Positions 8,089-18,061 of a DNA stretch of 37,267 nt are shown here, piece by piece; the first letter of the stretch is position 1; each line of letters opens with the position of its first letter. Position numbers and translations under genes: made by a program. Under the pieces are notes generated by a model. The model saw only the letters and a program-made list of their open reading frames with translations, did not search any database and was not told the origin of the DNA. Source of the DNA: an uncultured Lachnoclostridium sp. (GTDB taxonomy: Bacteria > Bacillota > Clostridia > Lachnospirales > Lachnospiraceae); the NCBI GenBank assembly GCA_947369165.1, contig CANBKJ010000025.1:1-37267 (forward strand). Reading direction: 5' to 3'.

Positions 8089-10452
8089 GTGAACAAGAAA
8101 GTATGCAAAACTTTAGAATTTGATAAAATTATAGATATGCTGGTAGAGGAAGCTGATTCTGCCCTGGGAAAAGATAGCGCCAGACGGCTGCGCCCACTGT
8201 CTGACCGGGACGAGATCACCGCCCTGCAGGCAGAGACTACCCACGCCCTTACCCGGATCTTCCACCACGGCCCTCTGTCCTTCCACGGACTGACAGACAT
8301 CCGCCCTGGACTGGTACCCCTTTCCAAAGGTGGTACGCTGGGAGCCGGAGAGCTTCTTCGGATCGGTGCCCTTCTGGATGTGGCAGAGAGGGCTGTAAAG
8401 TATGAGGCGAAAGATGAAGAGACGGATTTTATCTCCGGCCGTTTTTCCGGCCTGCAGACATTTCCCGAAATCCTCCGTGAGATCCGTCGATGCATCCTAT
8501 CAGAGGAAGAGATCAGTGATGACGCCAGCAGTGAATTGCGGCGCATTCGCCGCACCATCAAAAATACCAATGACAAAGTGCGGGAACAACTGAATGCCAC
8601 CGTAAATTCATCCTCGGAAATGCTCCGTGACAACCTGGTCACCATGCGCAACGGGCGCTACTGCCTTCCGGTAAAACAGGAGTATAAATCTTCTTTCCAG
8701 GGGATGATCCATGACCAGAGCGCCACCGGCTCTACTTTTTTTATTGAACCAATGGCCATCGTAAAACTAAATAACGAACTGGCAGAACTGGCTATGAAGG
8801 AGCAGGAAGAGATTGAAAAAATCCTGGCTTCCATAAGCAGTCTATGTGCTCCCGAAGCAGAGGGGCTGGAAAGAAATGTTATTCTGCTTGCCGAGCTCGA
8901 TTTTATTTTCGCCAAAGCAAAACTTTCAAAAAAAATGCAGGCAAGTGAGCCGGACTTTTCAGAAAATTATATAGAAATAAAAAAAGGACGCCATCCACTG
9001 ATACCAAAAGACCGGGTGGTACCTATAGATGTAAAACTAGGACAGGATTACCGCCTGTTGATCATCACCGGTCCAAACACCGGAGGAAAGACAGTTTCCC
9101 TGAAAACGGTGGGACTCTTCACCCTGATGGGACAGGCAGGCCTTCATATTCCAGCTTTTGATGGTTCACATCTGCGGGTCTTTGAAGAAGTATATGCAGA
9201 TATCGGCGATGAACAGAGTATTGAACAGAGCCTCAGTACCTTCTCTTCCCATATGACCAATACCATCTCTATTTTAAAGAGAGCAAACAAAAATACACTG
9301 GCACTTTTTGATGAGCTGGGAGCGGGAACCGATCCTGTGGAGGGAGCAGCGCTGGCGATCTCTATTCTTGACAATCTGCTGAACCGACAGGTCACAGCTA
9401 TGGCTACCACCCATTACAGCGAGCTCAAGGTATATGCCCTTTCCACAGAACAGGTGGAAAATGCTTCCTGTGAATTTAATGTGGAGTCACTGCAGCCCAC
9501 CTACCGCCTTCTGACTGGTGTTCCGGGAAAAAGTAATGCCTTTGCCATCTCCAGTAAACTGGGACTGCCAAAGGAGATCATCGACAAGGCCAATTCTCTG
9601 GTAGATGAAGATGCCCGCTCCTTCGAGGATGTGGTGGCAGGTCTGGAGCAGACGAGAAAAGAACTAGAGGCAGAGCAGCAAAAAGCGGCATCCTACCGAG
9701 AAGAGATCGAACGCCAGAAACGAAAGCTAGAGGAGAAAAATGAACGCATCGACAAGGCAAAGAACAAAATTCTGCGCCGCGCCAATGAAGAGGCGAATGA
9801 GATCCTTCAGAATGCAAAAAATATCGCTGACGAATCCATCCGGAAATACAATAAGTGGATGGAAGGCGGCGCTATTAAGGATATGGAAAAACAGCGCTCT
9901 TCCATTCGGGAAGAACTGCGAAAAACAGGGGAAAAACTGGACTCTGGCAAGAAAAAACGCCGCAATGACAACGTTCCGGATAAATTAAGTATCGGTGATC
10001 TGGTCATGGTCCACTCCCTGGGAGTGAAAGGAACTGTCAGCTCCCTCCCAAACAATAAGGGAAAACTTTTTGTCCAAATGGGTATCCTGCGTTCCGAAGT
10101 GGATATAAAAGATCTTGAGCTTCTAGAGGAAGAGACCCTACAGATCCGAAAAGAAAAGATCCGGGAGCGCTCCAATGCAGGCAAAATCAAGATGTCCAAA
10201 TCTATGAATATCTCTTCGAGTATAAACCTGATCGGAAAAACCGTAGATGAAGCTATCGCAGTACTGGATAAATATCTGGATGATGCCTATCTCGCCAGAC
10301 TTCATCAGGTCACAATCATCCATGGGGTTGGCACTGGCGCCTTGAAAAATGCGGTACAAGCCCACTGTAAAAAGACAAATTATATCCAGTCCTATCGAAT
10401 GGGGGAATACGGAGAAGGTGGATATGGTGTGACTGTAGTAGATTTCAAATAG
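8089..10452 (+). CDS. mutS2: Endonuclease MutS2
   Basis: 787-aa MutS2 ATPase-nuclease, known in Firmicutes to act on recombination intermediates and on collided ribosomes. GTG at 8089 is chosen because GGAGG sits 5 nt upstream and the product then begins NKKVCKTLEFDKII, as family members do; the ATG at 8014 would add 25 untypical residues. Visible parts: N-terminal core, Walker A GPNTGGKT (about 328-335), ST(F)SSHM and DELGAGTDP motifs, long charged coiled coil (about 520-640), KOW-like segment and a C-terminal Smr domain with HGVGTGALKNAV. The usual Smr LDLR motif is replaced by NLIG, a variant that may affect nuclease activity. The response-regulator gene follows 64 bp downstream without a terminator. 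Confidence 0.95.
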   Translation: MNKKVCKTLEFDKIIDMLVEEADSALGKDSARRLRPLSDRDEITALQAETTHALTRIFHHGPLSFHGLTDIRPGLVPLSKGGTLGAGELLRIGALLDVAERAVKYEAKDEETDFISGRFSGLQTFPEILREIRRCILSEEEISDDASSELRRIRRTIKNTNDKVREQLNATVNSSSEMLRDNLVTMRNGRYCLPVKQEYKSSFQGMIHDQSATGSTFFIEPMAIVKLNNELAELAMKEQEEIEKILASISSLCAPEAEGLERNVILLAELDFIFAKAKLSKKMQASEPDFSENYIEIKKGRHPLIPKDRVVPIDVKLGQDYRLLIITGPNTGGKTVSLKTVGLFTLMGQAGLHIPAFDGSHLRVFEEVYADIGDEQSIEQSLSTFSSHMTNTISILKRANKNTLALFDELGAGTDPVEGAALAISILDNLLNRQVTAMATTHYSELKVYALSTEQVENASCEFNVESLQPTYRLLTGVPGKSNAFAISSKLGLPKEIIDKANSLVDEDARSFEDVVAGLEQTRKELEAEQQKAASYREEIERQKRKLEEKNERIDKAKNKILRRANEEANEILQNAKNIADESIRKYNKWMEGGAIKDMEKQRSSIREELRKTGEKLDSGKKKRRNDNVPDKLSIGDLVMVHSLGVKGTVSSLPNNKGKLFVQMGILRSEVDIKDLELLEEETLQIRKEKIRERSNAGKIKMSKSMNISSSINLIGKTVDEAIAVLDKYLDDAYLARLHQVTIIHGVGTGALKNAVQAHCKKTNYIQSYRMGEYGEGGYGVTVVDFK

Positions 10453-10516
10453 ACCTTGCCATCTGATGGATGGTATCCTCAGATTACCCCAAAGATTTAG
10501 AAAGGATGAACACATT

Positions 10517-11239
10517 ATGGCGGATAAACAGAAAATTCTCATTGTAGATGACGATACCAATATCGCAGAACTGATCGAGCTCTATTTGACGAAGGAATGC
10601 TTTCAGTGCCAGCAGGCCCATGACGGAGAAAATGCATTGAAAAAGCATGCTTCCTTCAGACCAGATCTGATCCTGCTGGATATTATGCTTCCCGGAATCG
10701 ATGGTTACGACGTATGTCGGGAGATACGAAAAACTTCCTCTGTACCGATCATCATGCTCTCAGCAAAGGGGGAAGTCTTTGATAAGGTGCTTGGGCTGGA
10801 GCTGGGCGCGGATGACTATATCATCAAACCATTTGATTCCAAAGAGCTGGTGGCAAGGGTGAAGGCGGTATTAAGACGTTACAAACCGAAACCGGATGAA
10901 GTGGTGGAAGCTGAGGAACCGGAGGACAGCGGGACAGAATCGATACAGTATAAAGATCTTACCGTAAGTCTCTCTAATTATTCTGTCACTTATATGGGTA
11001 ATTCCATTGAGATGCCCCCAAAGGAGCTGGAACTTTTATATTTTCTTACCACCCACCCCAATCAGGTATTTACAAGGGAACAGCTTCTGGACCGGATCTG
11101 GGGCTATGAATACGTAGTGGACACCCGCACTGTAGATGTCCATATCAAGCGTCTCCGGGAAAAGATCAAGGATCACACCGAATGGCGCATCGCTACGGTG
11201 TGGGGCATCGGTTATAAATTTGAGACAATAAAGGGGTGA
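10517..11239 (+). CDS. OmpR/PhoB family response regulator
   Basis: 240-aa two-component regulator. The receiver domain (1-120) has acidic Asp11-Asp12, phospho-acceptor Asp55 in LILLDIMLPG and Lys in IIKPFD. A C-terminal winged helix (about 145-240) contains the RTVDVHIKRLREKI recognition helix. An acidic linker (EVVEAEEPEDSGTE) joins them. ATG at 10517 is preceded by AAAGGA; the in-frame ATG at 10466 has no ribosome site. The kinase gene begins 8 bp downstream, so the two form a cognate pair. The signal is unknown. Confidence 0.93.
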   Translation: MADKQKILIVDDDTNIAELIELYLTKECFQCQQAHDGENALKKHASFRPDLILLDIMLPGIDGYDVCREIRKTSSVPIIMLSAKGEVFDKVLGLELGADDYIIKPFDSKELVARVKAVLRRYKPKPDEVVEAEEPEDSGTESIQYKDLTVSLSNYSVTYMGNSIEMPPKELELLYFLTTHPNQVFTREQLLDRIWGYEYVVDTRTVDVHIKRLREKIKDHTEWRIATVWGIGYKFETIKG

Positions 11240-11247
11240 CACTGCGC

Positions 11248-12342
11248 ATGAGAAGATTACGACTGACCTTTGGCAGAAAACTGGCGCTGTTATACCTGTT
11301 TATTTTCGCAGGTTCCTACTATATGACCCACACCTTAGGTTTCACGGTTATCAAAAACCGGGTGCTGGCGGAGATCATGAGCAATCCAGACCTGGATACT
11401 TCTGTGGTTCCCGCCCGGATCCGATATTATTTTAATCTGCTTGATACCACCTTTTTTCTCATGGCAGCCGTACTGGGACTTTCCTTTTTATTGATCTATG
11501 TCATGAATGTAGTTCCTCTGCGCAGGCTCTGTCAGGCAGCAAAATCTTTTTCTGTCAGCCGGTACAATCCTCCTGTCATTTTTCATACTCATGATGAGTA
11601 CCATGATCTGGCAGATGCACTAAATCTCATAGGGAAGGATCTAAATAACTTTGATGAATACCAGCGAGCTTTTATCTCAAATATTTCCCATGATTTTCGA
11701 TCTCCCCTCACCTCAATCCGGGGTTATGCACAGGCGATGTTAGACGGCACGATCCCTTATGAAACCCAGGAAAAGTATCTGAATATCATCCTCTCAGAGA
11801 CGGACCGCCTCACTAACCTCACCTCAAATCTTCTGGAACTGAATTCCTTTAACCGCGAAAGTGTCCTTTTAGATCTGACCAACTTCAATATCCATGAAAC
11901 GATTATTCAGACGGTCAATACACTAGAAGGCACTGCTGCCAAAAAGGGAATTACCTTCGTATTGGATTTTAATGCAAAAAAAGAACTGATGGTCCATGCA
12001 GACGAAGGAAAAATCCATCAGGTACTCTATAATCTTATCGATAATGCTGTCAAATTCAGCCATTCCAATTCCGAAGTGAAGATCGGCGCCCGCAAAAAGG
12101 GAGATAAGATCTTTGTCTCTGTGAAAGACTCTGGCATCGGTATCCCGAAAAACAGTATTAGTAAAGTATTTGACCGCTTTTATAAAACCGACCTTTCCCG
12201 GGGAAAAGACAAAAAAGGAACGGGACTTGGCCTGTCAATCTCCAAGGAGATCATCAATTCCCACAACCAGACCATCAACGTCGTTAGTACGGAGGGCGTC
12301 GGGACAGAATTTATCTTTACCCTGAAAAAAGGAAAAGAGTAA
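11248..12342 (+). CDS. Sensor histidine kinase (two TM segments)
   Basis: 364-aa membrane kinase partnering the regulator at 10517-11239. TM1 is at about 12-30 and TM2 at about 68-90, leaving a small extracellular loop of about 40 residues that can hold little ligand-binding structure. HAMP-like region, HisKA with phospho-acceptor His148 in SNISHDFRSPLTS, then HATPase with N box (YNLIDNAVKF), G1 (DSGIGIP) and G2 (GTGLGLSI) follow. ATG at 11248 is preferred (AAGGGG about 10 nt upstream, in the end of the regulator gene); a GTG at 11236 is also in frame. A strong terminator follows. Confidence 0.92.
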   Translation: MRRLRLTFGRKLALLYLFIFAGSYYMTHTLGFTVIKNRVLAEIMSNPDLDTSVVPARIRYYFNLLDTTFFLMAAVLGLSFLLIYVMNVVPLRRLCQAAKSFSVSRYNPPVIFHTHDEYHDLADALNLIGKDLNNFDEYQRAFISNISHDFRSPLTSIRGYAQAMLDGTIPYETQEKYLNIILSETDRLTNLTSNLLELNSFNRESVLLDLTNFNIHETIIQTVNTLEGTAAKKGITFVLDFNAKKELMVHADEGKIHQVLYNLIDNAVKFSHSNSEVKIGARKKGDKIFVSVKDSGIGIPKNSISKVFDRFYKTDLSRGKDKKGTGLGLSISKEIINSHNQTINVVSTEGVGTEFIFTLKKGKE

Positions 12343-12363
12343 CTTCTCCGATCTACAGTCATT

Positions 12364-12410
12364 AAAAAAGAGTGTACTCCTCCGAGCCCCCGGAAGAATA
12401 CACCCTTTTT
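12364..12410. terminator. Bidirectional terminator between kinase and chemoreceptor genes
   Basis: Imperfect inverted repeat AAAAAAGAGTGTA... / ...TACACCCTTTTT with a GC-rich top, A-run at the left and T-run at the right. It lies between two convergent genes and can terminate both. Confidence 0.8.
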
Positions 12411-12459
12411 GTATAAACGCATTATGACTTTTTAATGATTCGCTTCTGGATCAAACAAA

Positions 12460-14181
12460 TCAATCTACACTGAACTTTTTCATATGCTGATCAATCACCT
12501 GCGCCACATCAAGAAGCTGTTTTGCATTGTTAGAAATATCATCTACTACTGTACTTACTTCTGTCACGGAAGCAGACGCCTCTTCTGTTCCCGCAGCATT
12601 CTCCTCTGCGATGGCTGTCAGATTTTGTACGATGTCTACCACATTCACTCTGGCCTGATCCATATTCTGCGTCTTCTCAGAGATAGAGGTAATACCATGC
12701 ATAGATTTCTCGATTCCCTCCTGAACTTCAGAAAACATAGTTCCTGTGGTGTCTACCTTCTGCATCTGGGTATCCATGATCTTTTTTACCTTATCCATAG
12801 TCACTACTGCCTTTTCGGAATCCTCCATCAGCATATTAGTGATTCCCTGAACCTTCATCGCAGAATCATTGGACTGCTCTGCAAGCTTCTGAATCTGATT
12901 TGCCACAACGGCAAATCCTTTTCCCTGCTCTCCTGCTCTCGCGGCTTCAATCGAAGCATTCAGAGACAACAGGTTGGTCTCCTCTGCAATCGATGTGATC
13001 AGTGCAATAGCATCTTTGATCTTCATAGCAGACTCATTGGTGGTATTGGTCTGACGGTAAATCTCCTCGATGGATTCTTTTACCTCAGAATTAATCTCCT
13101 CCAGTTCCTTTAAGTTACAGTTCGCTGCTTCTCCGGACTCCTTCATCCGCTCAACGTTACTGCGAAGCCCGGAAACCTCTTCATTGGTCTCCTCTACCAT
13201 ATTTCCAATAACAATAACACTTTCCGTAGCCGTCTGGGTGTCCTGGGCCTGTGAAGAAGCACCCTCCGCCATATCGCGGACCGCACTGTTGATCTGACCT
13301 ATGGTCCCAGCTGTCACAGCGGCATTTTTGCTAAGATTATCGGATGAGGTATACAATCTCTCACTCTGCCCCTTCAATTCTGCCACCACTTCGCCAAGCT
13401 TCTCCTGTACTTCACACACGGAATTCGCCATAAGCCCTGTCTCATCCTTACTTTTAAGAAGCTTATTCAGCTCCGGATCTTTTGTAAAATCAAGCTCTCC
13501 CATCCTGGCCACGATCTGCGCGATCTTTCTCAACGGATCAATGAGTATATGGAAACCGATAAAAGCAATAATGAGACAGACCACCTCGGCAATTCCACCG
13601 GAAACCGCCATCACTGTCACAACATGATTCACAGAGGAAAAAACATCCGACTCATCTGCACTGATAACAAGTATAAAGTCGGCTTCCGGATTCACATAAT
13701 ATCCCGCGTACTTTACCTCACCATCAAAATTGTAGGTAACAATACCAGGCTCTGGAACTTTACCGGAACTGATCTCCTCAACAACTTTGATAATCACTTC
13801 ATTTTCCACCGGCTGACCGATCTTATCTGCCGTCGGATGATACAGCATGGTCCCGTCTGCATCTACTACATAAGCATAACTGGATTCTACATTTTGGATC
13901 TTCAGATCCTCGAACAGCGTTTTCAGTTTATCTTTCGACAGCGCACTCCTGCCACGGGCAGATACCTCTGTACCTAAAATCTCTCCATTGGAAACCACCA
14001 CATCGTGAATGTATCCCTGCACTGTAGCGCTCATTGTCTGCCGGACCTGCGGCATGGCAACAAGGATCGTGATAAGGATCACAAGTGTGATCATGATCGC
14101 CACAAAAATCAAACCCTTGATCTTTAAAGGCATGGATACCTTCTTGTTTCTACTCCTGTCTAAACCCCGCTTATTTCTCAT
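12460..14181 (-). CDS. Methyl-accepting chemotaxis protein with a single Cache domain
   Basis: 573-aa chemoreceptor. ATG at 14181 is chosen because AAAGGAGG lies 11 nt upstream; the in-frame ATG at 14217 overlaps trmL and has no ribosome site. Order: TM1 (about 20-42), extracellular sCache-like domain (motif [16 protein letters not shown]), TM2, HAMP, and an MCP signalling domain with the hairpin tip [20 protein letters not shown]. The sCache fold usually binds small organic acids or amino acids; the ligand is not predictable here. It follows trmL by 17 bp and cheX further upstream, on one strand. Confidence 0.93.
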   Translation of the reverse strand: MRNKRGLDRSRNKKVSMPLKIKGLIFVAIMITLVILITILVAMPQVRQTMSATVQGYIHDVVVSNGEILGTEVSARGRSALSKDKLKTLFEDLKIQNVESSYAYVVDADGTMLYHPTADKIGQPVENEVIIKVVEEISSGKVPEPGIVTYNFDGEVKYAGYYVNPEADFILVISADESDVFSSVNHVVTVMAVSGGIAEVVCLIIAFIGFHILIDPLRKIAQIVARMGELDFTKDPELNKLLKSKDETGLMANSVCEVQEKLGEVVAELKGQSERLYTSSDNLSKNAAVTAGTIGQINSAVRDMAEGASSQAQDTQTATESVIVIGNMVEETNEEVSGLRSNVERMKESGEAANCNLKELEEINSEVKESIEEIYRQTNTTNESAMKIKDAIALITSIAEETNLLSLNASIEAARAGEQGKGFAVVANQIQKLAEQSNDSAMKVQGITNMLMEDSEKAVVTMDKVKKIMDTQMQKVDTTGTMFSEVQEGIEKSMHGITSISEKTQNMDQARVNVVDIVQNLTAIAEENAAGTEEASASVTEVSTVVDDISNNAKQLLDVAQVIDQHMKKFSVD

Positions 14182-14198
14182 AATTAAAAATACCTCCT

Positions 14199-14702
14199 TT
14201 ATTGATCTGCTGCCCATGAGAGCCTGTGCAGATCTCCTTTTGTATTTAAATGTTCAAACCCCTGCTGTCTCAGCGCTTCATACAAAACAATTGCTACAGA
14301 ATTTCCAAGATTCAACGAACGAATGTCCTCATACATCGGTATCCGAATCGTATTTTGTTCATTCTCCACAAGAATTTCCTCCGGAATCCCTCTGCTTTCT
14401 TTACCGAACATAATATAGCAGTCTTCCTCAAAGGCTGCCTCTGTATAGATCTTCCTCGCCTTTGTGGTCGCCATATAAATTTTCACCGCCGGATTCTTCT
14501 TCATAAAATCACGATAACTGTCATAAATGGTTACATCCAGCTTATCCCAGTAATCAAGTCCTGCCCGCTTCACCTGCTTCTCCGTTATCTGAAACCCCAT
14601 GGGTTCAATCAGATGAAGCCTTGCTCCCGCAGCCACACAGGTTCTTCCAATATTTCCAGTATTCGCTGGTATTTCTGGTTCCAGCAGAACGATATTGATC
14701 AT
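14199..14702 (-). CDS. trmL: tRNA (cytidine(34)-2'-O)-methyltransferase TrmL
   Basis: 167-aa SPOUT methyltransferase that 2'-O-methylates the wobble nucleotide of tRNA-Leu isoacceptors. Start at 14702 ([20 protein letters not shown]) has AAGGGG 6 nt upstream; the in-frame ATG at 14774 adds 24 untypical residues. Family signatures: [11 protein letters not shown] near the N-terminus, [14 protein letters not shown], and the knot motif [20 protein letters not shown]. Length is normal. It lies between cheX and the chemoreceptor on the same strand, 98 bp from cheX. Confidence 0.93.
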   Translation of the reverse strand: MINIVLLEPEIPANTGNIGRTCVAAGARLHLIEPMGFQITEKQVKRAGLDYWDKLDVTIYDSYRDFMKKNPAVKIYMATTKARKIYTEAAFEEDCYIMFGKESRGIPEEILVENEQNTIRIPMYEDIRSLNLGNSVAIVLYEALRQQGFEHLNTKGDLHRLSWAADQ

Positions 14703-14800
14703 CTGAAACCCCTTTCCTTCACTGCCAAAAATTTCTTTTTTCACCCAAAAAGATGAAAAAATGCTATGTATCACATAACATTTTTACCACAGTTCCTATG

Positions 14801-15268
14801 TTATTCTTGCCTCAGTGCCAAATACAATTCCACTACCGATCCATCAAAGGACAATGGAACACAAAGACTCTTTGCATATGTGTTAGTAAAACTCACCTTG
14901 CCATGGGACAACGCCGGAGGCGTAATGTCGATCCCCACTCCGCTGGAAGAAAATACAGTGGCTGCATTTCCCATGATCATATTGCCAAGCTCGCTGAGTG
15001 CACTCGCTGAAAAATCATCGATGCTCTTTACCTCCGTCATACACATCTTCGAGGCAATATTACAGGCGTCTTTTTCTGCCATGGCAAGGAGAACCTGACC
15101 TCTCATCTCACCCGTAACACCAATGATAATAACCCAGGTATCCGGTCCGAAATCGGCTTCCTTTAAGCCCGGCTTCTGTATGGACACTTCGACGAAACAC
15201 ATGTCCTGAATCACTTTCTTAGCCGCTATCAAAAAAGGATTGATATGTTCTGCATTCAGTGTAGCCAT
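14801..15268 (-). CDS. cheX: Chemotaxis protein CheX (CheC/CheX/FliY family phosphatase)
   Basis: 155-aa cytoplasmic protein. The helix SELGNMIMGNA carries the E-x2-N pattern used by CheC/CheX/FliY to dephosphorylate CheY-P; only one such motif is visible, as in CheX. A preceding segment (VIIIGVTGEMRGQVLLAM) fits the family fold. Start ATG at 15268 (MATLNAEHINPF) lies just after AAAGGAGAAAGG. A promoter lies at 15375-15403. It is likely co-transcribed with trmL and the receptor gene, which would place an adaptation phosphatase with its receptor away from any visible flagellar cluster. Confidence 0.88.
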   Translation of the reverse strand: MATLNAEHINPFLIAAKKVIQDMCFVEVSIQKPGLKEADFGPDTWVIIIGVTGEMRGQVLLAMAEKDACNIASKMCMTEVKSIDDFSASALSELGNMIMGNAATVFSSSGVGIDITPPALSHGKVSFTNTYAKSLCVPLSFDGSVVELYLALRQE

Positions 15269-15374
15269 ATTTCCTTTCTCCTTTCCAGACAAAATACTTC
15301 CGTCTGATTAACTCTCCCCCAACAGGTTTATGGCTCTGATTGACACCATTTGCATAACCTTTTGGATAATTTTT

Positions 15375-15403
15375 AGTATATCATAATTACGACAGAGTGT
15401 CTA
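15375..15403 (-). promoter_or_regulatory. Promoter of the cheX-trmL-receptor unit
   Basis: TAGACA (15398-15403), 17-bp spacer, TATACT (15375-15380) on the minus strand, overlapping the last codons of the aminotransferase gene. No terminator is visible between that gene and cheX, so read-through is also possible. Confidence 0.6.
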
Positions 15404-16544
15404 TAAATTTCTGTATCTTTTCCAATGCCACTTTTAGGTTTTCCACGGAATACGCGTAGGAGATCCGCAGAAAACCTTCCCCGCATTTTCCAAAGGCATC
15501 TCCCGGGACAACAGCTACCCGCTGTTCCCGCAGAAGCTCCCCGGCAAATTCTTCACTGGTCATCCCAAACCGGCTGATATTGGGAAATACATAAAAAGCT
15601 CCATAGGGCTCAAAACAGGGAAGTCCCATCTCATTCAGCTCCTTTACGAGGAACCTTCTTCGCTGGTTATAAGCTTCCCGCATCCGCCCCACATCTTCCA
15701 TACCATTTTTCAGGGCCTCGATCGCCGCATACTGACTGGTGGTAGGAGAACTCATAATGATGTACTGATGAATCTTTATCATCTGTTTGATGACCTCTCT
15801 CGGCGCCGCTGCATATCCCAGCCGCCATCCCGTCATGGCGAAGGATTTAGAAAAACCATTGATCACCACTGTGCGCTCTGCCATTCCCGGCAGACTGGCG
15901 ATCGACACATGCTGTCCGTGATAACTGAGCTCCGAATAGATCTCATCAGACAGGACAAACAGATCCTTTTCTTTGATGATATCTGCCACCGCCTGCAGTT
16001 CCTGTGCCGTCATTATGGCACCTGTAGGATTATTGGGAAATGGCAGTACCACCATCTTCGTCTTGTCAGTAACTGCTTCTCTGAGTTTTTGAGGGGTAAG
16101 CTTGAACTGATCCTTTTCTTCCAGCGCGATCTCCACAGGGACACCGCCCGCCATCTTTACACAGGGAAGGTAAGACACAAAACAGGGTTCCGGAATAATC
16201 ACTTCATCTCCCGGATCCAGCATGGCGCGAAATGCTACATCGATGCCTTCGCTCCCTCCCACTGTGACCAGGATCTCCTCCGAAGTATAGGGCAGGTCAA
16301 AACGCTCCCCAAGATAACGGCTGATCTCCTGTCTCAAGGGAAGCAGTCCTGCGTTGGATGTGTAATAGGTCCTCCCCTGCTCAAGAGAATATATCCCTTC
16401 TTCCCGGATGTGCCAGGGCGTATCGAAATCCGGTTCTCCCACGCCCAGGGAAATGACATTTTCCATGGTGTTCGCCATATCAAAAAAGCGCCGGATACCG
16501 GAGGGCTGAAGTTCCATAACAGTTTTCGATAATGGGTTTCTCAT
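15387..16544 (-). CDS. PLP-dependent aminotransferase, class I/II (AspB/PatA-like)
   Basis: 385-aa cytoplasmic aminotransferase, probably acting on aspartate or aromatic amino acids; the exact substrate is not readable. Motifs: GVGEPDFDTPWHIREEG near the N-terminus, substrate-side PFPNNPTGA, Asp200 in LSDEIYSEL, and the PLP-binding Lys233 in NGFSKSFAMTGWRLGY. Length is normal. Its ATG overlaps the TGA of the Lrp gene (ATGA, 16541-16544), indicating translational coupling and suggesting control of or by the Lrp protein. Confidence 0.92.
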   Translation of the reverse strand: MRNPLSKTVMELQPSGIRRFFDMANTMENVISLGVGEPDFDTPWHIREEGIYSLEQGRTYYTSNAGLLPLRQEISRYLGERFDLPYTSEEILVTVGGSEGIDVAFRAMLDPGDEVIIPEPCFVSYLPCVKMAGGVPVEIALEEKDQFKLTPQKLREAVTDKTKMVVLPFPNNPTGAIMTAQELQAVADIIKEKDLFVLSDEIYSELSYHGQHVSIASLPGMAERTVVINGFSKSFAMTGWRLGYAAAPREVIKQMIKIHQYIIMSSPTTSQYAAIEALKNGMEDVGRMREAYNQRRRFLVKELNEMGLPCFEPYGAFYVFPNISRFGMTSEEFAGELLREQRVAVVPGDAFGKCGEGFLRISYAYSVENLKVALEKIQKFIDTLS

Positions 16545-17029
16545 GGTGTGATCAACATCCTCTCGTCTTCATTTGTGTTTTTGGTAAGGGGAAGGCCATG
16601 CTCCTTATATTTTTTCAGCACAAAATAGGTCGCTGTACTGATGATGGAATCCATAGGCGAAAGCTTTGTGGACACGAAGCGTGACACCTCCTTCATGCTC
16701 TTTCCCTCGATGATTACCGTGAGGTCAAACCCTCCGCTCATGAGATATACACTTTCCACCTCATCAAACTGATAGATCCGCTCTGCCACCTTGTCAAATC
16801 CACGCCCTCTCTGGGGTGCCACCTTTACCTCGATCAGCGCAGTCACGATCTCATTATCCGTCTTGTCCCAGTTGATTAATGCCGGATAACCACAAATGAT
16901 GCCGCTTTCTTCCATTTCCTTCAGGCATTTCTCCACCTGGTCCGGGGTGGAGGCCAGCATCGCTGCCAGATCCTCCGTAGTCACCTTCGCATTCTTTGAT
17001 ATGATATTGAGTATCTCTTCCTGAAGCAT
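16541..17029 (-). CDS. Lrp/AsnC family transcriptional regulator
   Basis: 162-aa DNA-binding regulator. Residues 1-55 form a winged helix (ILNIISKNAKVTTEDLAAML), followed by an RAM/AsnC ligand-binding domain (TALIEVKVAPQRGRGFDKVA to about 150) that normally senses an amino acid and drives oligomerisation. The start codon follows the TAA of the HypE-like gene with no intergenic base, and its own stop overlaps the aminotransferase start. It probably senses a product or substrate of the neighbouring enzymes. Confidence 0.92.
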   Translation of the reverse strand: MLQEEILNIISKNAKVTTEDLAAMLASTPDQVEKCLKEMEESGIICGYPALINWDKTDNEIVTALIEVKVAPQRGRGFDKVAERIYQFDEVESVYLMSGGFDLTVIIEGKSMKEVSRFVSTKLSPMDSIISTATYFVLKKYKEHGLPLTKNTNEDERMLITP

Positions 17030-18016
17030 TTATTTTCCCTCCTGCACTGCTGATCCATTTCCTGGAGGAACCAGATAACGTCTTTCCTCCCCATTTGTTA
17101 CGACCCTGTCCTGGTTCTCCCGGATCTGTCCAATCACTGCCGCCACGATCCCAGCCTTTTCACACTGCCGAATCAGACGGGAGCCACTGGATGTGACGAT
17201 CAGAAGCGACCCCTCTGCTGGTATCATATAGGGGTTTTCATCATAAAATTCACAGATTTCCACCGTCTCCTGACGGATGGGTATCTTTTTCAAATCCACT
17301 TCCAGGCCGGTCCCGCACAACTCTCCCAGCTCCCAGAGAGCACCGAAAATCCCCTCCGCAGAGACATTGTGAAGCACTGCTGCGCTATTCTCCCAGGCGA
17401 TAGCTGCCTCAGGCAGACAGCTTATGTCCCTTCCATAACTTTCTGCCTGTTGCAAAAAATCTTTGCCAAACCGCTTCCGCAGTCCCTCTCTTCCTTTTAT
17501 AACCAAATCTGTCGTCCCCGAAGCTCCCGCCCACTTTGTCATCACCAGATCCATACCCGGCATGGGCTTTGTCCCTGTGGTCTTCACATTTTCTCTGCAC
17601 AGGCCAACCCCTGTCACGGTGATCACAGGCTCCGTCACCGCCGGTGTAACTTCTGTGTGCCCGCCGAGAATATCCACCTCATATTCCCCTGCCAGACTGC
17701 CGATCTGGTCCATGATCTGTCTGAGTTCCTGTTCCTCACTTCCTTCTGGAAGCAGTACGTTCAGCAGCATGCCCGACGGTTCTGCCCCCGCACAACAAAT
17801 ATCGTTTGCCATGCGGAAGAATGCCCGGTACCCTATGGTGTCTGGATCACCAGTGACCGGATTGGTGCAGAATGCCATGGGCACTCCGCCCTCCGGACAG
17901 TATACGCTGCTGTCCCTTCCTGGCGCCGGTGCCTTGACAAGGCACTTACTTTTATATGTAATCTTCTTTCGTACGGACCTCTTTAATATCCTCTCCGGCA
18001 CTTTACCTGAACGCAT
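17030..18016 (-). CDS. AIR synthase-related (HypE-like) protein
   Basis: 328-aa protein of the PurM/HypE/ThiL/SelD superfamily of ATP-binding enzymes. Visible segments: GYRAFFRMANDICCAGAEPSG, ILGGHTEVTPAV and VITVTGVG in the N-terminal AIRS domain, and DLVMTKWAGASGTTDLV at the domain junction. True HypE ends in a cysteine that carries the carbamoyl/cyano group; this protein ends QEGK without one, so a hydrogenase maturation role is unlikely. Function is unknown. Start at 18016 has AGGAG 5 nt upstream. It is contiguous with Lrp and aminotransferase genes, implying a shared amino-acid-related role, and lies 45 bp after the VanW gene. Confidence 0.8.
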   Translation of the reverse strand: MRSGKVPERILKRSVRKKITYKSKCLVKAPAPGRDSSVYCPEGGVPMAFCTNPVTGDPDTIGYRAFFRMANDICCAGAEPSGMLLNVLLPEGSEEQELRQIMDQIGSLAGEYEVDILGGHTEVTPAVTEPVITVTGVGLCRENVKTTGTKPMPGMDLVMTKWAGASGTTDLVIKGREGLRKRFGKDFLQQAESYGRDISCLPEAAIAWENSAAVLHNVSAEGIFGALWELGELCGTGLEVDLKKIPIRQETVEICEFYDENPYMIPAEGSLLIVTSSGSRLIRQCEKAGIVAAVIGQIRENQDRVVTNGEERRYLVPPGNGSAVQEGK

Positions 18017-18061
18017 AATTACTCCTGTCTCTCCTCATTCTTCCTGACCATTATTGCCAAA

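Noticed and set aside
7848-8651. 267-codon minus-strand frame opposite the start of mutS2
   Set aside because: It is a low-complexity Arg/Ser shadow of the mutS2 coding strand, crosses two divergent promoters and has no ribosome site.
17030-18016. Calling the AIR-synthase-like gene hypE because a hydrogenase is in the window
   Set aside because: The enzyme at 26181-27686 is an [FeFe] hydrogenase, which does not use Hyp maturases, and the protein lacks the HypE C-terminal cysteine.
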